A stretch of 64,000 bases of DNA, from NCBI RefSeq assembly GCF_025165795.1, contig NZ_JAJAGO010000008.1, forward strand, positions 248,001-312,000, read 5' to 3'. This DNA is from Streptomyces gossypii. GTDB lineage: Bacteria > Actinomycetota > Actinomycetes > Streptomycetales > Streptomycetaceae. Below the pieces are notes generated by a model. That model saw nothing but the letters and a program-made list of their open reading frames with translations. It was not told where the DNA came from and made no database searches. Positions 1 to 8,068 of this stretch are shown here, in pieces; positions within the stretch are counted from its first letter, which is position 1, and every line of letters starts with the position of its first letter. Position numbers and translations under genes: made by a program.

Positions 1-371
1 GCCCGGAGGGCGTCAGCGGCCCCGGCGACCTCGCCGAGGTGCGGGAGAAGCTCATGCGGGACTTCGGCGAGGACGTGCTCACCGCGCCGGGCAGCGAGGC
101 AGCGGGCGCCGAGGACGGCGGCGCGGGCAGCGGGGGCGGCCGGAGCAAGCGGCCCACCGACCTGGCCATCCCCGCGGGCGGGAAGCAGCGCGGCTGGGAG
201 CTGGCGCACTGGGCGGTTGCGCACTCGGCGGAGCTGCGTATCGAGCGGATCTCCTACGCGGGCCGGGTGTGGAGCGCGGGGCTTTCCGAGGACGGCTGGC
301 GCGAGTCCGAGGAGCCCGGGGCGGGCGGTTCTGCGGTCGTGCTGCGGCTCGCCACCGCTGCGCAGTCGTAG
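1..371 (+). CDS. C-terminal part of an unrecognised protein (cut by window edge)
   Basis: An open frame runs in from the left edge and stops at 369-371. The visible 120 or so residues hold an Ala/Gly/Ser-rich linker and a compact C-terminal segment with WELAHWAVAHSAELRIERIS followed by GRVWSAGLSEDGWRE. Secreted and lipoprotein Streptomyces proteins often end in a similar Trp/His-rich module, but I cannot name the function. The true start lies outside the window. The coding frame is judged from GC-rich third codon positions and the lack of a competing frame. Confidence 0.6.
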   Translation, partial: PEGVSGPGDLAEVREKLMRDFGEDVLTAPGSEAAGAEDGGAGSGGGRSKRPTDLAIPAGGKQRGWELAHWAVAHSAELRIERISYAGRVWSAGLSEDGWRESEEPGAGGSAVVLRLATAAQS

Positions 372-703
372 GCATTCGGACAGACGCCCGGCACCTCACT
401 CTGGAGCGGGAGAGTACGGCCCCCGCGGACTCCGTACGGCGCCGTTCCGGCGGCTCGCGGGAGCCGGTCCCGAACCGTTGGCGAGGCCGGGGTGAGACGT
501 TTCCCCGGACGTTCCGGCGCGGGCGGATTGCCCCGTTTCACCCGAAACAGATAATGCGACTCATTGCCAATCCTTTACCGGAGCGGCCCGCAACCTCGGG
601 CCCGCCCAGGGCGATAGGCAGAGCGCGTCGCGACCAGCAAGCAACGGAAGCCCGGCCGCGGCCCACTTCCGAAGCAGCACCCCACTCCGCCCGAAGGAGC
701 ACT
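372..703. other. 332-bp gene-less stretch with candidate promoter
   Basis: No coding frame is convincing here. The middle part (about 525-580) is clearly more AT-rich than its surroundings and holds a sigma-70-like promoter (listed separately) that would drive the small secreted protein gene with a leader of about 140 bases. I see no known riboswitch fold in that leader. Confidence 0.4.
528..555 (+). promoter_or_regulatory. Candidate sigma-70-type promoter
   Basis: TTGCCC at 528-533 (4 of 6 matches to the -35 consensus) is followed after 16 bases by GATAAT at 550-555 (5 of 6 to the -10 consensus). It lies in the AT-richer part of the gap and points at the gene starting at 704. This is prediction by eye only. 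Confidence 0.4.
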
Positions 704-976
704 ATGTCTTCCCTCCCCCTCAGCCGCCGGATCGCTCAGGCCGCGCTGCTCACCGCAGCGGGTGCCGTGGGCGTCATCGGCGCGGCCGGTGCGGCCGCCG
801 CCGCCCCCGCCGCGCCAGTACCGGACAAGGCCGGGCTCTCCCATCCGGACAGCCCGGACGTCCAGCAGGCCCTCGGTGGGACCGAGTCGAAGATGAGCGC
901 GCTGACGGCCACCGACGCCGTCGGTCAGGGGCAGCTCGCCAACCCCCTGGCCACCGGTCAGCTGGGCCCCAACTGA
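704..976 (+). CDS. Small secreted protein, 90 aa
   Basis: The start at 704 has GAAGGAG eight bases upstream. The first 35 residues form a clear Sec signal peptide: SRR, then a hydrophobic Ala/Val/Gly-rich core, then AAAAAPAAP around the likely cleavage site. The mature part is only about 55 residues, rich in Ala, Gly, Ser and Thr and without cysteine. Short exported proteins of this kind are common in Streptomyces and are sometimes misannotated as ATP-binding. No nucleotide-binding motif is visible, so no function is assigned. A strong convergent hairpin follows the stop. Confidence 0.65.
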   Translation: MSSLPLSRRIAQAALLTAAGAVGVIGAAGAAAAAPAAPVPDKAGLSHPDSPDVQQALGGTESKMSALTATDAVGQGQLANPLATGQLGPN

Positions 977-1018
977 GACGTCCCTGCTGCCGGTGCCGAG
1001 GCGGGCCGGCGATTCCGG

Positions 1019-1051
1019 GAAGGGCTCCGGTGCCAGTCACCGGGGCCCTTC
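1019..1051. terminator. Bidirectional terminator hairpin
   Basis: A 14-bp stem (1019-1032 pairing with 1038-1051, one G-U wobble) closes a 5-base loop. It lies between the convergent secreted-protein gene and dapC. Confidence 0.6.
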
Positions 1052-1113
1052 TCCACGCCCGGCCGCCGGACGCTCCCCGTACGCCGTCAACGAGCGGTCC
1101 GCGCTGGAGCCTC

Positions 1114-2256
1114 TCAGGCCGTCAGCCGCCGCACGGCGTCCCGCACCCGCTCGTCCGTCGCCGTGAACGCGATCCGCACGAAACGCTCGCCCGCTGCCCC
1201 GTAGAACTCCCCGGGTGCCACCAGGATCCCGCGTTCGGACAGCTCGCGGACCGTGTCCCAGCACGGCTCGTCCCGAGTCGCCCAGAGGTAGAGCGAAGCC
1301 TCGCTGTGCTCGATCCGGAAGCCGTTCGCCTCCAGCGCGCCCCGCAGCGCGGCGCGGCGGGCCGCGTAACGCTCACGCTGCCGCGCCACATGCGTGTCGT
1401 CCCCGAGCGCCGCCACCGCCGCCGCCTGCACCGGAGCCGGGCTCATCATCCCCCCGTGCTTGCGGATCTGGAGCAGCTCGCCCAGCACGGCGGAGTCGCC
1501 GACGGCGAAGGCCGCGCGGTACCCGGCGAGATTGGAGCGCTTGGAGAGCGAGTGGACGGCGACGATCCCCTCGTACGAACCGCCGCAGACCTCCGGGTGC
1601 AGCACGGAGACCGGATCAGCCTCCCAGCCCAGTTCCAGATAGCACTCGTCACTGAACACCAGCACGCCGTGCTCCCGGGCCCAGGCCACCGCCTCGCGCA
1701 GCGCCTCCTTGCCCTGCACCCGGCCGGTGGGGTTGGACGGCGAGTTGAGCCAGAGCAGGCGCAGACCGCGCGGGTCCAGCTCCACGACGCTCTCGTAGGG
1801 GACTGGTTCAGCGCCCGTCAGCCGGGCGCCGACCTCGTACGTCGGGTAGGCCAGCCGGGGATACGCCACCCGGTCTCCGGCGCCGAGGCCCAGCTGCGTC
1901 GGCAGCCAGGCGACCAGCTCCTTCGATCCGACGACGGGCAGCACATGGGAGTGCGTGAGGCCGCGGGCACCCAGCCTGCGCCCGCACCAGTCCACGATGG
2001 CGTCCCGCAAGGCGGGGGTGCCCCACACCGTGGGGTAGCCGGGGCTGTCCGCCGCGTCCGTGAGCGCCTGCCGGACCAGCTCGGGCACCGGGTCGACCGG
2101 GGTCCCCACCGAGAGGTCCACGATGCCGTCGGGGTGCGCCGCGGCCGTCGCCTTGAACGGCTCCAGCCGGTCCCAGGGGAACACCGGCAGCCGGGCCGAA
2201 ACGGCCGGGTCTGGTGACGCCGGGGCGGGCGTCGGCGCGGGCAGTGACGTGGTCAC
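1114..2256 (-). CDS. dapC: Succinyldiaminopimelate transaminase DapC
   Basis: PLP-dependent fold-type I aminotransferase of 380 aa. In the lysine/diaminopimelate branch this enzyme makes N-succinyl-LL-2,6-diaminoaminopimelate from the 6-keto acid using glutamate. Visible hallmarks are the substrate-binding GTPVDPVPE region near the N-terminus, the NSPSNPTGR motif, the PLP-phosphate/lysine motif HSLSKRSNLAGYR holding the Schiff-base Lys, and the C-terminal substrate arginine region GERFVRIAFT. It lies 140 bp downstream of fdxA on the same strand, an adjacency typical of actinobacteria. Length is normal for the actinobacterial family. The DapC call rests on family resemblance and the fdxA neighbour; another class I aminotransferase role is possible. 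Confidence 0.85.
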   Translation of the reverse strand: MTTSLPAPTPAPASPDPAVSARLPVFPWDRLEPFKATAAAHPDGIVDLSVGTPVDPVPELVRQALTDAADSPGYPTVWGTPALRDAIVDWCGRRLGARGLTHSHVLPVVGSKELVAWLPTQLGLGAGDRVAYPRLAYPTYEVGARLTGAEPVPYESVVELDPRGLRLLWLNSPSNPTGRVQGKEALREAVAWAREHGVLVFSDECYLELGWEADPVSVLHPEVCGGSYEGIVAVHSLSKRSNLAGYRAAFAVGDSAVLGELLQIRKHGGMMSPAPVQAAAVAALGDDTHVARQRERYAARRAALRGALEANGFRIEHSEASLYLWATRDEPCWDTVRELSERGILVAPGEFYGAAGERFVRIAFTATDERVRDAVRRLTA

Positions 2257-2283
2257 GGCGGTGGCTCACTCTCTCTCGAACTG

Positions 2284-2322
2284 CCTCGGTCCCGCAGGCA
2301 CGGCATGCCGACGGGACCGAGG
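2284..2322. terminator. Hairpin between fdxA and dapC
   Basis: A perfect 11-bp stem (2284-2294 pairing with 2312-2322) with a 17-base loop sits in the fdxA-dapC gap. It could terminate or attenuate transcription leaving fdxA, so dapC may be expressed at a different level. Confidence 0.45.
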
Positions 2323-2396
2323 GCGGCGCCGGACACGCCTGGGCAAGGACCTAGGCGCGCTCCGGGCCGGAAGCTCTCACAGCAGATTTCGCGGAA

Positions 2397-2723
2397 TCAC
2401 TCGTCGTGGCTCTGCGGCGGGAGCGCGGTGATCACCGGGTGGTCCCGTTCGATCATGCCGAGTTTGGAAGCACCGCCGGGCGAACCGAGCTCATCGAAGA
2501 ACTCGACGTTCGCCTTGTAGTAGTCCTTCCACTCCTCCGGAGTGTCATCCTCATAGAAGATCGCCTCGACCGGGCACACCGGCTCGCAGGCCCCGCAGTC
2601 GACGCATTCGTCCGGATGAATATACAAGGACCGCTGGCCCTCGTAGATACAGTCGACGGGGCACTCCTCGATGCAGGCCTTGTCCTTAAGGTCGACACAA
2701 GGCTCCGCGATGACGTAGGTCAC
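2397..2723 (-). CDS. fdxA: 7Fe ferredoxin FdxA
   Basis: 108-aa ferredoxin. The N-terminal half carries the [3Fe-4S]-type arrangement (Cys9, Cys17, then CIEECPVDC). The second half carries CVDCGACEPVCP for a [4Fe-4S] cluster. The acidic C-terminal extension (EEWKDYYKANVEFFDELG) is typical of the actinobacterial FdxA family. It is an electron carrier, for example for cytochromes P450 or reductases. The start is supported by AACGACAGCGTGACC-type context and the family-typical MTYVIAEPC N-terminus. It is divergent from the GNAT gene. Confidence 0.92.
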   Translation of the reverse strand: MTYVIAEPCVDLKDKACIEECPVDCIYEGQRSLYIHPDECVDCGACEPVCPVEAIFYEDDTPEEWKDYYKANVEFFDELGSPGGASKLGMIERDHPVITALPPQSHDE

Positions 2724-2860
2724 GCTGTCGTTCCTCCTCGATAGGGCCGGCGGACCGAGTACGGCTCCGCCGAGGGCGCGCGGGAGCGCGGCGTCGTCGA
2801 TGCCCGCCTCTAGTATCTCCGTTCCCGGGCACGAGACGAACAGGAGGGGCGATTCCTGAC

Positions 2861-3952
2861 GTGGAATTCACCATCAGCGGACAACTTGAGGTCCGCATCA
2901 GCCCCGACGACGTGGGGAAACGCGTGTCGGTGAGGTCTTTGACCGGTCCCGATGAGCCGAGCGCCACCTTCACCGACACGGTCGGCGTGCTCACATCCTG
3001 GACAGACGGTGTGTTGAAGATCACCCGCCGCGACGGTACCGGTGTCTCGCTCCAGGAGTCCGCCGTCGTGGCGGGCAAAACCGTGCCTCCACCGCCCGAC
3101 CGGCGGCGTGGCGTACCGGCGGCGGCCGTCCCCGAACTCCAGGAGGTCGCGGCACGCGGCTGGCCCGCACTGGAGACGGAACGGCTCGGGGAGTGGACGC
3201 TGCGCGCCAGCCCCGTCACCCCGCACGGAGCGGACCCCGTGGCCGACCAGCCACGCGAGGGATTCACCGCCCGCGGCAACTCCGTACTGCCACTGGGCAG
3301 CTGCGGGCTGGACTGGGAAACCGCCCTGCGAGAGATCGTCCGCTGGTACGCCGCCCGCGGACTCCCCGCGAAGATCCAGGTCACCACGGAGGCCGGGGGA
3401 GGCCGCCCCGGAGCCACCCGTACGGACGAAAGACTGGCCGCCGCACTCGCCGACCGCGGCTGGACCGCCGAGCGGCACGCCCAGATGCGCACCGGCGCGC
3501 TCGCCCCGCTCGCCGACCGGGAGCCGGACGCCCGGGTGCTGCTGCACCGGGAGCTGTCTCCGGAGTGGCTCAGCCTGTATGGCCGTGCCTCCGATGACAG
3601 CCACAGCACGGCAGCGCGGGTGCTGTCCGGCGGCCCCTCGGTGTGGTTCGCGACCGTGCCCCGCACCGGCCCGGAGGCCGCGGAGGCGGACGGCCCGCCC
3701 GCCGCGATCGGGCGCTGTGTGGTGGACGGCCGCTGGGCGGGGTTCGCCGCGATAGAGGTGGCCCCGGACCAGCGGCGCCAGGGACTGGCCGAAGCGGTGA
3801 TGGCCGAGCTGGCCCGGCACGCGCTGGCGGAAGGCGCCTCGGCGGGCTACCTCCAGGTGGAGCCGGACAACACGGCGGCCACTGCCCTCTACGACGGGCT
3901 GGGCTTCACCGTCCACCACCTGTACCACTACCGCCGGGCACCGCGGGAGTGA
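2861..3952 (+). CDS. GNAT acetyltransferase with N-terminal extension
   Basis: 363 aa, GTG start preceded by CAGGAGGGG. Roughly residues 1-70 form a beta-rich module (MEFTISGQLEVRISPDDVGKRV) resembling a small barrel that many Streptomyces GNAT proteins carry. The middle 100-230 region is poorly conserved. The C-terminal GNAT domain shows the acetyl-CoA loop VAPDQRRQGLAEAVM and the final ALYDGLGFTVHHLYHY strand. The substrate is unknown; an amine or protein N-acetyltransferase is likely. The next gene starts 92 bp downstream on the same strand, so co-transcription is possible. Confidence 0.8.
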   Translation: MEFTISGQLEVRISPDDVGKRVSVRSLTGPDEPSATFTDTVGVLTSWTDGVLKITRRDGTGVSLQESAVVAGKTVPPPPDRRRGVPAAAVPELQEVAARGWPALETERLGEWTLRASPVTPHGADPVADQPREGFTARGNSVLPLGSCGLDWETALREIVRWYAARGLPAKIQVTTEAGGGRPGATRTDERLAAALADRGWTAERHAQMRTGALAPLADREPDARVLLHRELSPEWLSLYGRASDDSHSTAARVLSGGPSVWFATVPRTGPEAAEADGPPAAIGRCVVDGRWAGFAAIEVAPDQRRQGLAEAVMAELARHALAEGASAGYLQVEPDNTAATALYDGLGFTVHHLYHYRRAPRE

Positions 3953-4044
3953 CCGCCGCGTGCCGGGAGGCGCGCACCAGGACCGTACGTGAGGCGGGAG
4001 TGAGCGCTCCCGCCCAGAGGAACGACCGCGACGGGGAGCGCCGC

Positions 4045-4941
4045 ATGACAACGGACAGCAGGGAGAGATTCCGCAGGGCAGCGACCGAGCAGCGGCCGGA
4101 TCTGGCTCTGCTGTGCCTGCTGATCGGCACGGAGGCGGCGAAGGCTTCGGCAGGCGAAGCGACAGAGGAGGCGGCGGGCGAGGCGGCGGGCGAAGCCGGG
4201 GACTGGATCGACGCGGCGATCGACAGCTCGCAGATGGAACTCGACCGACTCGCCGGGCAGCTGCCCGCCGACCTCCGCCAGAGCGGCGACCCCTGGGCCT
4301 GGGCCGAGGCGCTGCGGCGCCTGCTCGGTGAGGAACACGGCTTCCACGGCACGACGGCCGACTACCGGCGGCTGGACTCGTCGCTGCTCCAGGCCGTGCT
4401 GATCCGGCGGCGCGGGCTGCCCATCCTGCTCTCGGTCGTCTGGATCGAGGTGGCCCGGCGGGCCGGTGCGCCCGTGTACGGAGTGGCGCTCCCCGGCCAC
4501 TTCGTCGTCGGCTTCGGCGACCCGTCGGGCAAGCAGGTGCTCGCCGACCCCTTCAACGGCGGTCGGCTGCTCGCGGAGGGCGAGCTGGACCTCCTGGTCA
4601 CGGCCGCCACGGGCGGGAGCAGACCGGTGTCGCGGGCGATGCTCCAGCCCGCCGATCCGCTGGAGACGGTGCTGCGGGTGCTGAACAACATCCGGGCCTG
4701 GGCGGCGGCACGGCCGGAGCACTCGGACGTCCAGCTGTGGGCCCTCGACCTCTCCCTGCTCCTCCCCCACCATCCGGTGCGGCTGCGGCTGGAGCGCTCA
4801 CAGCTGCTCGTCGAGCGCGGCGACTTCGTCGGCGGTGCGCGCGGGCTGGAGGAGTACGCGGACGTCGTCTCCGCGATGGAGCCCAACGCGGCGGACGCCG
4901 TACGCCGTCAGGCGCGTGCAGCTCGGGCGCGGCTCAACTAG
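4045..4941 (+). CDS. SirB1/transglutaminase-like family protein
   Basis: 298 aa from the ATG at 4045, placed after the Shine-Dalgarno-like GGGGAGCG; an upstream in-frame extension is not supported. Family core: a helical N-terminus, then RRGLPILLSVVWIEVARRAG, YGVALPGHFVVGFGD and ADPFNGGRLL, which match the SirB1 N-terminal (transglutaminase-like) fold. The C-terminal half is TPR-like (DLSLLLPHHPVRLRLERSQLLVERGD). An Ala/Glu/Gly low-complexity stretch occupies residues 35-55. The family is widespread and its biochemical role is unclear; most members lack a full catalytic triad. Confidence 0.75.
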   Translation: MTTDSRERFRRAATEQRPDLALLCLLIGTEAAKASAGEATEEAAGEAAGEAGDWIDAAIDSSQMELDRLAGQLPADLRQSGDPWAWAEALRRLLGEEHGFHGTTADYRRLDSSLLQAVLIRRRGLPILLSVVWIEVARRAGAPVYGVALPGHFVVGFGDPSGKQVLADPFNGGRLLAEGELDLLVTAATGGSRPVSRAMLQPADPLETVLRVLNNIRAWAAARPEHSDVQLWALDLSLLLPHHPVRLRLERSQLLVERGDFVGGARGLEEYADVVSAMEPNAADAVRRQARAARARLN

Positions 4942-5102
4942 GGCGTGTTTGAGAAGCAGCGCCGGTAAGGCCCGCGGCGGCTGGTGCGTGCGCCCGCAAG
5001 GCGGAGGATCGCCCTCGTAATGGGTTACTCGGGCGATTCCGACAACGCGGCGAGCGTGTGTGCCAGGCGTCGCGGGCGGGGCGGGACTTTCGAAGCACGC
5101 CC
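4941..5102. repeat. MITE-like intergenic repeat element
   Basis: About 160 bp framed by GGGCGTGTTTGAGAAG on the left and, inverted, CTTTCGAAGCACGCCC on the right, so the ends are imperfect terminal inverted repeats. The interior is GC-rich and includes CAAGGCGGAGGATCGCCCTC and GACAACGCGGCGAGCG. I associate such blocks with dispersed intergenic repeats in Streptomyces genomes (from memory, not checked). The first base coincides with the last base of the preceding stop codon. No second copy was seen in this window. Confidence 0.5.
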
Positions 5103-5128
5103 CGGGGCGTGTCCAGAGGCCCACGCGA

Positions 5129-5165
5129 CTGCCCCGCCCCCGGCGGGGCGCCGGGGGCGGGGCAG
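5129..5165. terminator. Strong bidirectional terminator hairpin
   Basis: A perfect 16-bp G+C stem (5129-5144 with 5150-5165) around a 5-base loop separates the convergent SirB1-like gene and the proline-rich membrane protein gene. It lies directly beside the repeat element. Confidence 0.7.
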
Positions 5166-5208
5166 GAACAGGCGGGGCGGAGCGACTCGCAGGCCGTGGG
5201 CTCGCGGG

Positions 5209-7518
5209 CTACTGGCTGCGGGAGCCTTCCACCACGGCCTTGCGCTTCTCGGGCTCCGGGGGCGCCGGCTTCTTCAGTGCCTGGATCATCGCCGCGGCCG
5301 CGTGCTTCGGGGTCATCTTGACAGTCCCCGATCCCGCCTCGATCACGACACCGTCGAAGGCCGATCCGTAGGTCTTCTTCAGCGCCTCCATGTCGATCAC
5401 CGGCTGCAGCTTCCCGCCGCCCGGCTTCATCGTCAGGAAGTCGCCCATCGTCTGCTGGCTGAAGGGCACTTCCACATCGCCCGCTTCCAGCCACACCCAG
5501 CCCGACATCGCCGTCTTCCCGAAGCCGCTGACGGCGCTGTCGATCTCCTTCTCGCTGATCGTCGGCTGTTGATTGCTGACGGGCAGCGTGACCGGGCCGT
5601 TCTTTCCGGTGGCGGCGCGGTCGCGGTAAGCGCTCTCGACGGCCTCCGACGCCTTGGCGACGTTGACGCCCTTGAACGGCTTGCCGGGCACGCCGACAGC
5701 CTTGCCGTTCTCGAACTTGACCATGCCGTCCTTGGCAGCGCCGGAACCCCCCGAGCTTTCCACGTCGGCGGCGAGGGCGGACACCGCCGCCTCCAGTTTC
5801 TCCTCGTCGACCTCGAGCGCGGCATCCGCCTCACGGCTGCCGCCGAGGAGCGAACCGATGACGGACACCGGGTTGTAATCCTGCCCCGCCACCTCGCGGA
5901 CGGTCGCCTCCGTGTCTATCGTCAGGCCCGCGACGCTCGGCTTGAGCTGGGTCTTCTCGCCGTCCACCACGACGGTGAGCGGGGAAGTGCCCCGCTTGCC
6001 GAGCGCTGCGTCCAGCGTGTCGATCGCCTCCTGCTTCTGCTTGCCGCCGATGTCGACCCCGAGCACCGTGGTGCCGTTGGGGACGTCGGCGTGGTCCAGG
6101 AGGAGCCCGGCGCCGTAGGCGACGCCCAGTATGCCGATCAGGCTCGCGCCCACGAGCATGAGCTTGGAGCGTCCCTTGGACGCGGGCCGGTCGTTGCCGC
6201 CGCCGAGGTCACCGCGGTCCGGCACGTCGCCGGGAGCGGGGACGGGCGCGCCGGGCGCTGGTCCCGGGAAGCCGCCCTCGGCTGAGGGAAGCCGCGGGAT
6301 GCCGCTGATGAGCGTGTCGCTGGAGATCCCCTCGCCGCCCGGAGCGCCCGGAGCGCCCGGAGCGCCGGGAACACTCGGCGCGCCCGGAACACTTGGGGCA
6401 CCCGGGAAGTCCGTGCCGCCCGGTGCGCCGTACGGCGGTGATGCCGGACTGCCGGACGACTGCGGCGCGCTGGGCTGCGTCATCCCCGAGAACGCCGACG
6501 GGCCGGTGCCCAGGCCGAGGGTGGAATTGGCGGCTGACTCCGCCCCGGCCGCCGGCGGCCCGGGGGGGAGAGGCGTCTCGGTGGTGTCACCCGAGGTGCC
6601 GAGCGGACCCAGCACACCCATCTGGCCCAGTACGCCGGGAGGGCCCGGCACGGCGGGCGTCGGCGGCGGGGGCGGCGGCAGGGGCATGTCGCCGGTCGCC
6701 GGCCCGGAGGTCGGCCCCACCGGGGGACCCGGCGGCGGCACCGCCGGGCCGGCGGTGCCGGAAGCCGGTGCACGCCCTGGCTCGCCCATCAGATCGGCAA
6801 GTTCGTCGATGGCGCTGCGCGGCACGTTGCCGGTGGTCTCGCTCAGGCCGATCGCCGGGAAGCCCTCCGGCGGCGTCGGGGGGTGCTCCTGGGCGTCGCT
6901 CTCGTCGGGCGGGCCCGGGACGTACGGACGCTCGCCGCCCGGCGGACCAGGTGTTCCCGGCGGCGGGGCGGCAGGCGGTGACCCGTCTTCCCCGGACGCT
7001 CCGGACTCCGGCTTGGGCGCCTTGCGCGGAGCGAACCAGTCGCTCGTCCCCTGCGGGGAGTCGCCGCCGGAGCCCCCGGCTCCGCCAGAACCGCCGGTGT
7101 CCCCCGAGCCGCCTCCTGAGCCGCCCGCGGACATCGCGGCTGTCTCCGCACCGCCCCCGGCCGCCCCTGAGGCGGCGGCGACTGCGGTTTCCTCCCGCCG
7201 GGCGGCGGGCACGGCGGCGCCCGCCTCGGGGCTGCCGCCGGGCGGGCCGGGCTCGGCCCCGGCCACGACGGGCGTACGCATCACGACCGGCGGAATCGGC
7301 CGGGATCCGGGGATGTTGATCCGGATCCGGGTGGTCAGCGTGGTCTCGGTTTTCGGTTCGTCCGCTCGCGCGGCCGCGGCGGGGTCCACTCCTGAAGCTC
7401 CGCGGTCGGCCGGCTCTCCCGCTCCGTCGGCGGAGCCGTACGGCTCAGTGCCCGGTGCGGGGGCGGGACCGCCGCGCCCGCGGGGCCCGGAGGACGAACT
7501 GTCAGTTTCACGGCTCAA
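5209..7518 (-). CDS. Proline/glycine-rich membrane protein with YoaR/VanW-like exported domain
   Basis: 769 aa. Residues 1 to about 450 are disordered: Gly/Ser/Pro-rich with collagen-like GAPSVPGAPGAP repeats, so this half should be cytoplasmic. One transmembrane segment follows near 452-474 (LMLVGASLIGILGVAYGAGL). The C-terminal 290 residues are extracytoplasmic and contain repeated units (VLGVDIGGKQKQEAIDTLDAAL, LTVVVDGEKTQLKPSVAGLTID, VSVIGSLLGG) typical of the peptidoglycan-binding YoaR/PG_binding_4 type found near VanW domains. No VanW catalytic-like domain or LD-transpeptidase Cys is seen. Probably a cell-envelope protein; the function of the long proline-rich half is unknown. Confidence 0.7.
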   Translation of the reverse strand: MSRETDSSSSGPRGRGGPAPAPGTEPYGSADGAGEPADRGASGVDPAAAARADEPKTETTLTTRIRINIPGSRPIPPVVMRTPVVAGAEPGPPGGSPEAGAAVPAARREETAVAAASGAAGGGAETAAMSAGGSGGGSGDTGGSGGAGGSGGDSPQGTSDWFAPRKAPKPESGASGEDGSPPAAPPPGTPGPPGGERPYVPGPPDESDAQEHPPTPPEGFPAIGLSETTGNVPRSAIDELADLMGEPGRAPASGTAGPAVPPPGPPVGPTSGPATGDMPLPPPPPPTPAVPGPPGVLGQMGVLGPLGTSGDTTETPLPPGPPAAGAESAANSTLGLGTGPSAFSGMTQPSAPQSSGSPASPPYGAPGGTDFPGAPSVPGAPSVPGAPGAPGAPGGEGISSDTLISGIPRLPSAEGGFPGPAPGAPVPAPGDVPDRGDLGGGNDRPASKGRSKLMLVGASLIGILGVAYGAGLLLDHADVPNGTTVLGVDIGGKQKQEAIDTLDAALGKRGTSPLTVVVDGEKTQLKPSVAGLTIDTEATVREVAGQDYNPVSVIGSLLGGSREADAALEVDEEKLEAAVSALAADVESSGGSGAAKDGMVKFENGKAVGVPGKPFKGVNVAKASEAVESAYRDRAATGKNGPVTLPVSNQQPTISEKEIDSAVSGFGKTAMSGWVWLEAGDVEVPFSQQTMGDFLTMKPGGGKLQPVIDMEALKKTYGSAFDGVVIEAGSGTVKMTPKHAAAAMIQALKKPAPPEPEKRKAVVEGSRSQ
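6331..6411 (-). repeat. Collagen-like GAP/GXP repeat inside a coding gene
   Basis: A run of imperfect 9- and 24-bp repeats encodes successive Gly-X-Pro type units (FPGAPSVPGAPSVPGAPGAP). The repeats stay in frame and lie in the predicted cytoplasmic tail of the YoaR-like protein, so they are not expected to switch the gene off. Confidence 0.7.
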
Positions 7519-7645
7519 AACAGGATCTCCCGGTTGGGTTCGCCGCCGTCATGTTGTCCGAAAGCGGCTCGCCAGCGCGCACCACCATACTTGGGGCCGC
7601 TGACACTGGTCCCGGCACCACAGAATCACCACATCAGAGTGGGTA

Positions 7646-8068
7646 TCAGCGGCTCTTGTCGGTCCGCTTGTCCGCTGGCAGCGGCACTGCGGGCAGCGCG
7701 ATCGTGGCACAGATCACGGCCAGCAGCATCCCACCGAAGAGGAAGACATAGGACCCGAGACCGGTGCCGAACACGAAGTCGCCCTCGGGACGCGGCATGG
7801 TCAGCAGCACCACGGCCACCACCCAGCCGCCCGCCGGGGCGATCGCGCCCAGCTTCGTACGGGTCAGCTGGGCACCGCCCCAGAACAGCCCCGCCGCGCC
7901 CGCCAGGGCGAGCGGCACTCCTCCGACGGACCAGCCCGCCTGCACCAGTGCGCCCGCCGCGCCGATGAGCAGGCCGAGCACCACCAGCCCGGCGTACGCC
8001 GCGATGCGCGCGCCTGTGACCGGCCGGTGAACGGGCCCGGTGAGCAAGCCGCCCAGCAGACCGCTCAT
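7646..8068 (-). CDS. DUF6113-like small membrane protein
   Basis: 140 aa with about four hydrophobic segments (IAAYAGLVVLGLLIGAAGAL; VPLALAGAAGLFWGGA; GAIAPAGGWVVAVVLLTM; VFLFGGMLLAVICATIAL). Its ATG overlaps the mshB stop by four bases (ATGA), so the two are translationally coupled. Small membrane proteins of this type commonly follow mshB in Streptomyces. The function is unknown; a link to mycothiol metabolism or envelope redox is only guilt by association. Confidence 0.75.
   Translation of the reverse strand: MSGLLGGLLTGPVHRPVTGARIAAYAGLVVLGLLIGAAGALVQAGWSVGGVPLALAGAAGLFWGGAQLTRTKLGAIAPAGGWVVAVVLLTMPRPEGDFVFGTGLGSYVFLFGGMLLAVICATIALPAVPLPADKRTDKSR

Noticed and set aside
6131..7603. Plus-strand proline/glycine-rich frame
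   Set aside because: Mirror of the Pro/Gly-rich tail encoded on the minus strand; the C-terminal YoaR-like domain and membrane helix make the minus strand the real gene.
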